This document shows, piece after piece, positions 55,152 through 62,487 of a DNA stretch of 64,000 nt (position 1 is its first letter; every line of letters begins with the position of its first letter). A program made the position numbers and the translations under genes. Origin of the DNA: Bacillus sp. EAC (GTDB lineage Bacteria; Bacillota; Bacilli; Bacillales; Bacillaceae_G); the NCBI RefSeq assembly GCF_002156875.1, contig NZ_NCSY01000005.1, positions 62,001-126,000 on the forward strand, in the 5' to 3' direction. The notes below the pieces were generated by a model. It made no database searches and had not been told where the DNA came from. It worked only from the letters and a program-made list of their open reading frames with translations.

Positions 55152-55982
55152 TTACTTAATCGAACCACTCGTAATTCCTTTAATAATATGTTTTTGTGCA
55201 GCAAAGAAAAAGATCAGTAGAGGAGTAACCCCTAAAATTAGACCAGCCAATGCTAGATGCCATTGCTTCATATATGCTCCAAAGAAATAGAAGGTAGCTA
55301 ATGGGATGGTTCGTTGATCTTCACCTAATATTAGAGATGGTAATAGAAAGTCATTCCATATCCATAAAGTATTTAAAATGACGATTGTTACCGTTATAGG
55401 TTTTAATAACGGGAAAATTACCCTCCAGAAAACCATAAACGGCGAACACCCATCGATAATCGCAGCCTCTTCTAACTCAATCGGAATACTTTTAATAAAC
55501 CCATGATATAAAAAGATTGATAACGCTGACCCAAACCCTAGATACATCACCACTAATCCATGACGACTATCTAGCAAATGTAACTTATCTCCTACTTTCA
55601 TCAATGGGATCATGATTGATTGAAACGGAATAACCATAGCAGCTACTAAAATAAAAAATAATAAACCTGAAATCTTACTTTTTGTTCTAACGAGTTTATA
55701 AGCGGCCATTGAACAAAAAATGACGATCACAACATTACTTGCAATTGTTATAATAATCGAATTAAGTAAGGATTTTCCGAAATGCATGATTTTCCATGCT
55801 TCTTTATAATTTGAAATATCAAGTGATTTTGGCAAAGCAGACGTATTTGAAAGGATATCCGAGAACGATTTAAACGAATTAACCAATACATAATAGAAAG
55901 GGACAAGGAAAACTAATGCGATTAAGATTGCGAGAATTTCTAATGAAAATAAATTGAATGTATATTTTTCCTTCTTCATCAC
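55152..55982 (-). CDS. Sugar ABC transporter permease, MalG type (cluster II)
   Basis: A 276-residue permease with six membrane helices and the ATPase-coupling EAA loop (LEEAAIIDGCSPFMVFWRVIFP). It is about 80 percent identical by eye to 59249-60079. The GTG start overlaps the MalF-type gene stop by 4 bp, with GGGAGG upstream. It pairs with the MalF-type permease; the ATPase (probably an MsmX-like shared protein) is not in the window. Confidence 0.92.
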   Translation of the reverse strand: MMKKEKYTFNLFSLEILAILIALVFLVPFYYVLVNSFKSFSDILSNTSALPKSLDISNYKEAWKIMHFGKSLLNSIIITIASNVVIVIFCSMAAYKLVRTKSKISGLLFFILVAAMVIPFQSIMIPLMKVGDKLHLLDSRHGLVVMYLGFGSALSIFLYHGFIKSIPIELEEAAIIDGCSPFMVFWRVIFPLLKPITVTIVILNTLWIWNDFLLPSLILGEDQRTIPLATFYFFGAYMKQWHLALAGLILGVTPLLIFFFAAQKHIIKGITSGSIK

Positions 55983-56923
55983 ATTTCAACCTCCCTTTTC
56001 TTAGATAAATACACTTGAACCATTGTAATAACAGCTACGACTACGAAAAATATAATCGCTTTTGCTTCTCCTATACCAAAATTATTATTAGTAAAGGCTT
56101 CTTTATAAATATTGTATGCTAGCATTTCAGTGGATCCAAAAGGTCCGCCACCTGTTAATGATAGATTCGTATCAAAAATTTTGAATGACCATGAAATCGT
56201 TAAAAATAAACAAACTGTAATTGCAGGTGCTACCATTGGTATCGTAATCTTCCTTAAAACTTGGAATCTACTTGCACCATCTACTTTAGCCGCCTCAATT
56301 AAATCACTTGGTACACCTTGCAATGCTGCTACGTAAATAACCATAATATAGCCCGCACCTTGCCATACAGCTACAATGATGATGGCCCAAAATGCTCCAT
56401 TCGCAGTACCGAGCATAGCAGTCTCTAAAAGTTTTATCTTTAATATACTTCCAAGTGAAATTAAGCCTTGGTTAAATATAAATTGCCAAATGAAGCCTAA
56501 TAATAAGCCACCAATTAGATTAGGCATAAAAAAAATCGTTCGCAAAATATTACGTGTCTTTAATGCTTGCGTAACTAATAAAGCCAATCCAAAGCCTACT
56601 ATATTCGTTAAAATAACAGCGTATAGTGTGTATTTTACTGTTAATTTAAAGGACTGTATAAAAGCTAAGTCCTCCTTAAAAATATACTTATAATTCTCTA
56701 AACCAACCATTTTTATATGACCCGTAATTCCATTCCAATCAGTAAATGAATAATAGATTCCCATAATAAATGGAACTAACACGATTGCAGCAAACACTAA
56801 ATAAACGGGACCAACAAAAGATAAGAAGCTAAGTGATTTTTTTAATTTTTTATTTTGCGTTATTTTTGTCTTATTATTACTTTTAATCTTTGATACACTG
56901 GAAACCTTATTCGTTTCTAGCAT
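55979..56923 (-). CDS. Sugar ABC transporter permease, MalF type (cluster II)
   Basis: A 314-residue permease with a basic N-terminal tail and six membrane helices. LTGGGPFGSTEMLAYNIYKEAF and the EAA loop SDLIEAAKVDGASRFQVLRKITIP are diagnostic. GGAGGTGATTT gives a strong ribosome binding site. First gene of cluster II, about 40 nt downstream of a cre-like site. It is closely related to 60080-61033. Confidence 0.92.
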   Translation of the reverse strand: MLETNKVSSVSKIKSNNKTKITQNKKLKKSLSFLSFVGPVYLVFAAIVLVPFIMGIYYSFTDWNGITGHIKMVGLENYKYIFKEDLAFIQSFKLTVKYTLYAVILTNIVGFGLALLVTQALKTRNILRTIFFMPNLIGGLLLGFIWQFIFNQGLISLGSILKIKLLETAMLGTANGAFWAIIIVAVWQGAGYIMVIYVAALQGVPSDLIEAAKVDGASRFQVLRKITIPMVAPAITVCLFLTISWSFKIFDTNLSLTGGGPFGSTEMLAYNIYKEAFTNNNFGIGEAKAIIFFVVVAVITMVQVYLSKKREVEM

Positions 56924-56964
56924 TAAATCACCTCCACTTTTATCTTAAATTACAGATGAAAATG

Positions 56965-56978
56965 TGAAAACGGAATCA
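56965..56978 (-). promoter_or_regulatory. Putative cre (CcpA) site upstream of cluster II
   Basis: TGAAAACGGAATCA matches the cre consensus at all but one position and lies 41 bp before the MalF-type start, a usual place for CcpA repression. The rest of the 419-bp gap holds repeat A3 and a terminator. Confidence 0.5.
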
Positions 56979-57127
56979 TTTGAACAGTAGGGTGGAATAT
57001 ATTGACTAGATTTAAAAGAAAGTACAAAAAAAAAGAATCTATAGGCTGAGGATGAGATATATAAGTGTTATGAATTTTAGGATTAGGAAGGTAAGAGATT
57101 ATTTATAAGCACATCCCAAATATTGAA

Positions 57128-57203
57128 GTTGATTGGAGCGAATGCGCCGAGGAGGCTCAGCGCCAGCCCCACGGAAAACGAGCATCCTCGAGTGGAAACC
57201 AAC
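57128..57203 (+). repeat. Family A repeat, short copy A3 without the module
   Basis: A 76-bp element with the same ends as A2 (GTTGATTGGAGCG left, GGAAACCAAC right) and the same right arm (GAGGAGGCTCAGCGCC, CCCCACGGAAAACGAGC). The left arm and the hairpin module are absent. It lies in the gap between cluster II and the DUF805 gene. Confidence 0.8.
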
Positions 57204-57286
57204 TACTTTCCGATTAAATAGCTACAAAGTTTACGAAAACAAATTTTTAGCAAAGAGCATTATCTTTAGTTCGAAATCAAACAAAT

Positions 57287-57316
57287 AAAAAAACCGCCCA
57301 TTTCATAGGCAGTTTT
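57287..57316 (-). terminator. Terminator after the DUF805 gene
   Basis: On the minus strand AAAACTGCC / GGCGGTTTT (one G-U pair) is followed by a T run, starting about 27 nt after the DUF805 stop. Confidence 0.75.
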
Positions 57317-57342
57317 AAAGATTACTCTTTCAAATCAATTTA

Positions 57343-57702
57343 TTAATAATCTAAACCAGTTCTTTTCGGATTTGGTCCGTACTGATTATCATATTCTTCA
57401 CTATCTAAACAGAAAAAGATAATAAGTATAATTGTACCAATAAAAGGAATAAGTCCAATTAATATCCACCAACCAGTCTTTCCTGAATCGTGTAGTCTAC
57501 GTACTCCTACCGCTAATGATGGTAGTAAAGTAAATAACCCATAAATTATTGTTAATACCCCATTCAGACCCAAGAAGCTCTCCAAAATTGAAAGTACGAT
57601 TGTAATAATAAAATTAAAAAGGAAAAACATCCAATATTCTTGACGCCTTGCTCTACCACTGAATCCTACATAATTCTTAAGTGCTTTTAAATACCATTCC
57701 AC
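57343..57702 (-). CDS. DUF805 membrane protein (YhaH-like)
   Basis: A 119-residue membrane protein. YVGFSGRARRQEYWMFFLFN opens the DUF805 domain, followed by three hydrophobic segments, with VGVRRLHDSGKTGWWIL between the second and third. The C terminus is acidic (DSEEYDNQYGPNP). Function of the family is unknown. GTG 57702 is chosen because GGGAGGG lies 7 nt upstream; the longer frame to 57735 has no site. It is a separate unit placed between the two ABC operons. Confidence 0.85.
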   Translation of the reverse strand: MEWYLKALKNYVGFSGRARRQEYWMFFLFNFIITIVLSILESFLGLNGVLTIIYGLFTLLPSLAVGVRRLHDSGKTGWWILIGLIPFIGTIILIIFFCLDSEEYDNQYGPNPKRTGLDY

Positions 57703-57833
57703 TGCTGATCCCTCCCTTGTTGAAAATAGAAACACATTGTTAGTTTATTCCTAACTTTAAATTAACATTATCTATTTTTAACGCTCCTCTAATTAATTAT
57801 TTAAAAAAATTGAAAGTTTAGATAATTTTAGAT

Positions 57834-57887
57834 AAAAAAGCTAACTCCAAATAATCATTTGACCGATCATTTTAAAGCTAGCCTTTA
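57834..57887 (-). terminator. Terminator after cluster I binding protein
   Basis: AAAAGCTAAC / GCTAGCCTTT arms pair with G-U pairs around a loop of about 30 nt, with a T tract on the minus strand, 15 nt after the SBP stop. Confidence 0.6.
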
Positions 57888-57901
57888 TGTTTTATAACAT
57901 T

Positions 57902-59173
57902 TTATTTTTTCTTCAGTTTATCCCATGAATCTTGTATTGATTGAAGTAATTGTTTTCCGTTCTTTTCTCCGCCAACATAAGCTTGCATTGCTGCACCAAA
58001 CTCATTTACTCCACCATCAGGATACTTGAACCAGTTCCAAGATAATACTTTATTCTCAGTAGCATATTTTTGAATATCATCAGCGATTGGTCCTAGACCT
58101 TTACCTTCAATTGTTTTGACTGCTGGAATGAATTTAAACTTTTCAACAATATATTTTTTACCCGTGTCCGAAGAAACCATCCAATTTAAAAACTTTTTAG
58201 CTTCTTCTTTATTTTTAGAGTTTTTATTAACGACCCAGTTATTCGGTACACCTACTGGTAAACGGTCCATTGCTTCCTTATCGTCATTTATAGGTATTGG
58301 TAAAACACCTAATTTCATATTTGGAGTAATTCCATCAATCATACCTTGAATCCAGTTACCTTGTTGAATCATTGCTGTTTTACCAGATGCAAAATTTGTA
58401 ACTTGCGTATTATAATCTGTAGTTAATGGATTTTTATTTCCATATTCAATTGTTAAATCAAATAACTTAAGAAACTCTTTAAACTTATCGTTATCAGGAA
58501 TTTTTACTTTACCTGCATTTAAGTCTGCAATAAATTTATCTGGATCTGGTTGTTGAGCAAATGGAATATTTAATAAATGAATTCCTAATATCCACCACTC
58601 AGCATAGCCAACTGAAAATGCCGTAATTCCTGCACCTTTAAGTTTTTTTACCGTTGCTGTCAGTTCACTAAGCGTTTTAGGTAACTCTGTAATTCCTGCT
58701 TTATCAAATAATTCTTTATTATAAATAAATCCATAACCCTCTGTATTCATTGGCATACCTAATAGTTTACCATCTACAGTCATCGGTTTTTCAGTACCTG
58801 GATACAAATCTTTTACCCAGTCTTGATCAGATAAATCTTCTAGCTTGTCCTTCCAAGTAATTGCTTCTTGGAATCCACCATTGTTGTATATATCTGGCTC
58901 GTTTCCTGATGCAAATTGTGCTTTAAGTGCTGCGCCATAATCTGATCCACCACCGACAGTTTGAACTTTAACTGTTACATTTTTATTTTCTTTTTCATAT
59001 TCTTTCGCCAAAGCTTCCAGGTCTTTTGCAATCTCTGCTTTAAACTGGAAAATATTCAATGTAGTTTTCTTTCCAGCTCCTCCGCCATTATTGTTGCTTT
59101 TATTATTACAACCTGTAAATAACAGCATTGTCGTAGATAAAACTGCTAACGATTTAAAAAGTTTTTTCTTCAT
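57902..59173 (-). CDS. Sugar ABC transporter substrate-binding lipoprotein (cluster I)
   Basis: A 423-residue family 1 solute-binding protein with a clear lipobox LFTGC (Cys22), then an Asn/Gly-rich tether. FQFKAEIAKDLEALAKEYEK, GMPMNTEGYGFIYNKELFDK and DRLPVGVPNNWVVNKNS are shared with the cluster II paralog. AAGGAG precedes the ATG. It is last in the order permease F, permease G, binding protein. It is probably the membrane-held receptor for the same or a similar oligosaccharide. Confidence 0.92.
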   Translation of the reverse strand: MKKKLFKSLAVLSTTMLLFTGCNNKSNNNGGGAGKKTTLNIFQFKAEIAKDLEALAKEYEKENKNVTVKVQTVGGGSDYGAALKAQFASGNEPDIYNNGGFQEAITWKDKLEDLSDQDWVKDLYPGTEKPMTVDGKLLGMPMNTEGYGFIYNKELFDKAGITELPKTLSELTATVKKLKGAGITAFSVGYAEWWILGIHLLNIPFAQQPDPDKFIADLNAGKVKIPDNDKFKEFLKLFDLTIEYGNKNPLTTDYNTQVTNFASGKTAMIQQGNWIQGMIDGITPNMKLGVLPIPINDDKEAMDRLPVGVPNNWVVNKNSKNKEEAKKFLNWMVSSDTGKKYIVEKFKFIPAVKTIEGKGLGPIADDIQKYATENKVLSWNWFKYPDGGVNEFGAAMQAYVGGEKNGKQLLQSIQDSWDKLKKK

Positions 59174-59248
59174 TTCTTAGTCTCCTTAATCATTAATAAT
59201 TTATCGATTTTCTCTTTTCTTTGGTCAAGCAATATCTCAAGGACATTC

Positions 59249-60079
59249 CTATTTAATTGATCCACTTGTAATCCCTCTAATAATTTGTTTCTGTGCGGCA
59301 AAGAAAAATATTAGTAGTGGCATTATACCTAGTACAAGGCCAGCAAGGGCTAAATTCCATTGTTTTGTATATGCTCCAAAGAAATAGAAAGTAGCAAGTG
59401 GAATTGTACGTAACTCAACATCTCTTAATACAAGTGAAGGTAATAAGAAATCGTTCCATATCCATAATGTATTTAAAATAACGACTGTGACGGTTATTGG
59501 TTTTAATAGCGGAAAAACAACTTTCCAAAAAACCATAAAAGGTGAACATCCATCAATGATGGCTGCTTCTTCCAGTTCAATTGGAATCCCTTTAATGAAT
59601 CCATGATATAAAAAGATTGAAAGCGCAGAACCAAACGCCACATACATGACGACTAATCCGAAATGACTATTCATTAACTGCAAAGTACTACCAACACGCA
59701 CAAGTGGAATCATAATTGATTGAAAAGGGATAACCATTGTCGCTACAAAAATAAAAAATATAAATGTTGCGATTTTATGCTTTGTCCGAACTAGTTTGTA
59801 AGCTGCCATCGAACAAAAGAGTACGAGAAATAAATTACTTGCGACAGTTACAATTAATGAATTTAATAAAGCTTTCCAAAAATCCATTACAACAATAGCT
59901 TGAGAATAATTCGTAAAATCAAACGACTTTGGAGGAGAAGATGTATTTTGTAAAATATCAGCAAAAGATTTAAATGAATTACCTAATACATAATAGAAAG
60001 GGATTAAAAAGATTAAAGCTAATATAATCCCAAATATCTCTAATAAAAGCGTTAAACCCGTATATCGTTCTCGCTCCAT
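59249..60079 (-). CDS. Sugar ABC transporter permease, MalG type (cluster I)
   Basis: A 276-residue permease with six membrane helices and EAA loop LEEAAIIDGCSPFMVFWKVVFP. Its ATG directly follows the MalF-type stop (TAAATG), so they are coupled. It is the counterpart of 55152-55982, with the same length. Confidence 0.92.
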   Translation of the reverse strand: MERERYTGLTLLLEIFGIILALIFLIPFYYVLGNSFKSFADILQNTSSPPKSFDFTNYSQAIVVMDFWKALLNSLIVTVASNLFLVLFCSMAAYKLVRTKHKIATFIFFIFVATMVIPFQSIMIPLVRVGSTLQLMNSHFGLVVMYVAFGSALSIFLYHGFIKGIPIELEEAAIIDGCSPFMVFWKVVFPLLKPITVTVVILNTLWIWNDFLLPSLVLRDVELRTIPLATFYFFGAYTKQWNLALAGLVLGIMPLLIFFFAAQKQIIRGITSGSIK

Positions 60080-61033
60080 TTATGCTTCGACCTCCCTCTT
60101 TTTAGTAATATAAACTTGTAGAATAGAAATTGCTGCAACTACAACGAAAAACACAATTGCTTTTGCTTCACCTAATCCATACCGATTGTTTACAAATGCT
60201 TCAGTATAGATATTTAATGCAAGCATTTCTGTGGATTTAAATGGACCTCCGCCTGTTAGCGATAAATTTTGATCAAACACTTTAAATGACCATGAAATTG
60301 TTAAAAATAAACAAACCGTTACTGCTGGTGCAACCATTGGTATGATTATTTTTCGTAAGGTTGTAAATCGATCTGCTCCATCAACTTGAGCCGCTTCAAT
60401 TAGTTCTTGAGGTACTCCTTGTAAAGCAGCTACATAAATAATCATTATGTAACCAGCACCTTGCCATATGGCCACAATAACGATTGCCCAAAACGCTCCG
60501 TTTGCAGTTCCCAATAATGACTGCATAAGTGAATCTAGCCCTAAAACTGCACCCAAGGAAGTTAAACCTTTATTGAAAATAAATTGCCAAATGAATCCCA
60601 ATAATAATCCGCCAATTAAATTAGGTAAAAAGAATATAGTTCTTAAAATGTTTCTTGATTTTAGTCCTTTAGTTACTAAAAGAGCCAATCCAAATCCGAT
60701 TAAATTTGTTAAAATAACAGCGAATATCGTGTATTTTGTTGTAATGACAAATGACTTCAAAAAATCCTTATCTTGCGTAAAGATATATTTATAATTATCA
60801 AAACCAACGTATTGGATGTTACCCATTACACCATTCCAATTAGTAAATGAATAATAAATACCCATAAAGAATGGGATAAGAACTAAAGCTGCAAATATAA
60901 GAAAGGCTGGACCAACAAACATTATGAAGCTACCGCTATTTCGAAGATTCTTTTTTCGAGACGTTTTAAAATTCGCTGCATCATCAACAATCGTTTTTAT
61001 TTCTTCATTTATTTTTTTATCAAGCTTCGCCAA
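60080..61033 (-). CDS. Sugar ABC transporter permease, MalF type (cluster I)
   Basis: A 317-residue permease with a charged N-terminal tail, six membrane helices, LTGGGPFKSTEMLALNIYTEAF and EAA loop QELIEAAQVDGADRFTTLRKIIIP. TTG start with AAAGGAG 9 nt upstream. First gene of cluster I. No cre-like site was seen in front of it, unlike cluster II. Confidence 0.92.
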   Translation of the reverse strand: MAKLDKKINEEIKTIVDDAANFKTSRKKNLRNSGSFIMFVGPAFLIFAALVLIPFFMGIYYSFTNWNGVMGNIQYVGFDNYKYIFTQDKDFLKSFVITTKYTIFAVILTNLIGFGLALLVTKGLKSRNILRTIFFLPNLIGGLLLGFIWQFIFNKGLTSLGAVLGLDSLMQSLLGTANGAFWAIVIVAIWQGAGYIMIIYVAALQGVPQELIEAAQVDGADRFTTLRKIIIPMVAPAVTVCLFLTISWSFKVFDQNLSLTGGGPFKSTEMLALNIYTEAFVNNRYGLGEAKAIVFFVVVAAISILQVYITKKREVEA

Positions 61034-61129
61034 ATGTTCTTTCTCCTTTCTTTTAGTTTTTCAATGATTAAGATCTTTTGCTAATTAAAATTCGTAATCA
61101 TTCACACATAAACATTATGTTAAAAAAAC

Positions 61130-61174
61130 AAAAAGCAACTCTACCTTATTATGAAAAGGTAGAGTTGCTTTTAT
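61130..61174 (-). terminator. Terminator after the EamA exporter gene
   Basis: AAAAGCAACTCTACCTT / AAGGTAGAGTTGCTTTT is a perfect 17-bp stem with A/T tracts on both sides. Confidence 0.88.
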
Positions 61175-61196
61175 TCAATCAGATATTTAATTAATA

Positions 61197-62141
61197 TTAT
61201 GATGCGCTCTTCATTTGATTATTCCGCTGATCTTTTTGATAATTCACGATAATAATTCCCGAAGTAACCATGATTAATCCAATAAAGACTAAATACGATA
61301 AAGCTTCATTAAGCATGAAAGAAGATAACATAACTCCAAATACAGGAACTAAAAATAAGTACATAGATACTTTTCCGACTTGATTATATTTCATTACATT
61401 ATTCCATAATATGAATCCAACAGCTGATAAAAGTGATAAATAGACTAACATGCCAAATGTTTTTAAGTCAAAATGGAATGGCATAAATCCCGCTGTGAAT
61501 CCACCAATAATAAGTAGCCCAAATGAACCAATTAGCATTTGATAGGCAGTTAAGTAAGCTACATCAACTTTCTTTGCTGCTTCTTTCGCTAACACATTCC
61601 CATAACCACCAAATGCCATTGCAATTAACAATAAAATTTCACCAATGCCTAAGTGTAGGGATAAAGTTCCTTTTGTCATATTAACGATAATGACACCCGC
61701 AAATCCAACTGACACTCCAACCATTTTACGAATTGATAATCGGTCATTTTTATACATAAAATGAGCAGCCAATAATTGAAAAAAGGATGTTGTACCAGCG
61801 ATAATTGAACCTTGAACACCTGTAGAATAGCTTAAACCAATATAAAAAAGTACATACTGTGAAAATGTTTGAAACAAACCTACTTTACCAACAGTTGTAA
61901 ATGTATTTCGCTGAAATGCTAACTTACGACCGATTAGCGTAAAAAAGATTAATATTAAAATCGAGGCTAAGAAAAATCGATAACCCGCAAATATCATCTG
62001 CTTCCAAATTTCCGTTTTCTCAATATTTAAATGTTCATAGCTAAGTTTAATAAAAGGGAATGCACTCCCCCATAAGAATGTAGTAATAATTGCTGAAGCG
62101 ATTACCCCTAATGGATGTGTAAAAAATTTTTTAGCAGACAT
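61197..62141 (-). CDS. EamA/DMT-family transporter
   Basis: A 314-residue membrane protein with ten hydrophobic segments in two EamA repeats. TTFLWGSAFPFIKLSYEHL opens the first, and GEILLLIAMAFGGYGNVLAKEA opens the second. Members export metabolites such as amino acids or sugars; the substrate is unknown. AGGAGGGG precedes the ATG. It is a single-gene unit divergent from the P-type ATPase. Confidence 0.88.
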   Translation of the reverse strand: MSAKKFFTHPLGVIASAIITTFLWGSAFPFIKLSYEHLNIEKTEIWKQMIFAGYRFFLASILILIFFTLIGRKLAFQRNTFTTVGKVGLFQTFSQYVLFYIGLSYSTGVQGSIIAGTTSFFQLLAAHFMYKNDRLSIRKMVGVSVGFAGVIIVNMTKGTLSLHLGIGEILLLIAMAFGGYGNVLAKEAAKKVDVAYLTAYQMLIGSFGLLIIGGFTAGFMPFHFDLKTFGMLVYLSLLSAVGFILWNNVMKYNQVGKVSMYLFLVPVFGVMLSSFMLNEALSYLVFIGLIMVTSGIIIVNYQKDQRNNQMKSAS

Positions 62142-62382
62142 TTTTCCCCTCCTCTTTGCTCTTTACTCTTTTCTCTTATTTTTGTAATGCTTAAAATCCA
62201 GCATGCCAAAGTAAATCTTACTACAATTCTCATAAAATAGAATAGAATATAGAATTATTTTTATTAATAAGCAAATTATTTCATCACACTAGACAGAATG
62301 TGGTAATATATATTTATTAAGAATTATTTTAATTAAGCTAACTTTTCTTACACATCTTAGAATTTAAATAAAAAATAGTTTA

Positions 62383-62434
62383 CTTATAAATGTACGCTGC
62401 TGTCCTCGGACGGCAGCTTTCGTCGTTTTATAAG
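62383..62434 (+). promoter_or_regulatory. Two-tier leader hairpin upstream of the metal ATPase
   Basis: An outer 8-bp perfect stem (CTTATAAA 62383-62390, TTTATAAG 62427-62434) encloses a GC-rich 10-bp hairpin (GCTGCTGTCC / GGACGGCAGC, one T-G pair, 62396-62417). It lies 54 nt before the ATPase start in the 346-bp gap, which otherwise is AT-rich with no gene. It may be a regulatory RNA element or a protein-binding cruciform; it matches no riboswitch that I recognise. Confidence 0.5.
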
Positions 62435-62487
62435 GGTAATGAATTTGATTATTTTTCTCAATTACTAAAATCGAAAGGGGTATTATT

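Noticed and set aside
62142-62382. PerR or Fur box upstream of the metal ATPase
   Set aside because: Several AT-rich imperfect palindromes exist (for example around 62318), but none matches TTATAATNATTATAA well enough to call.
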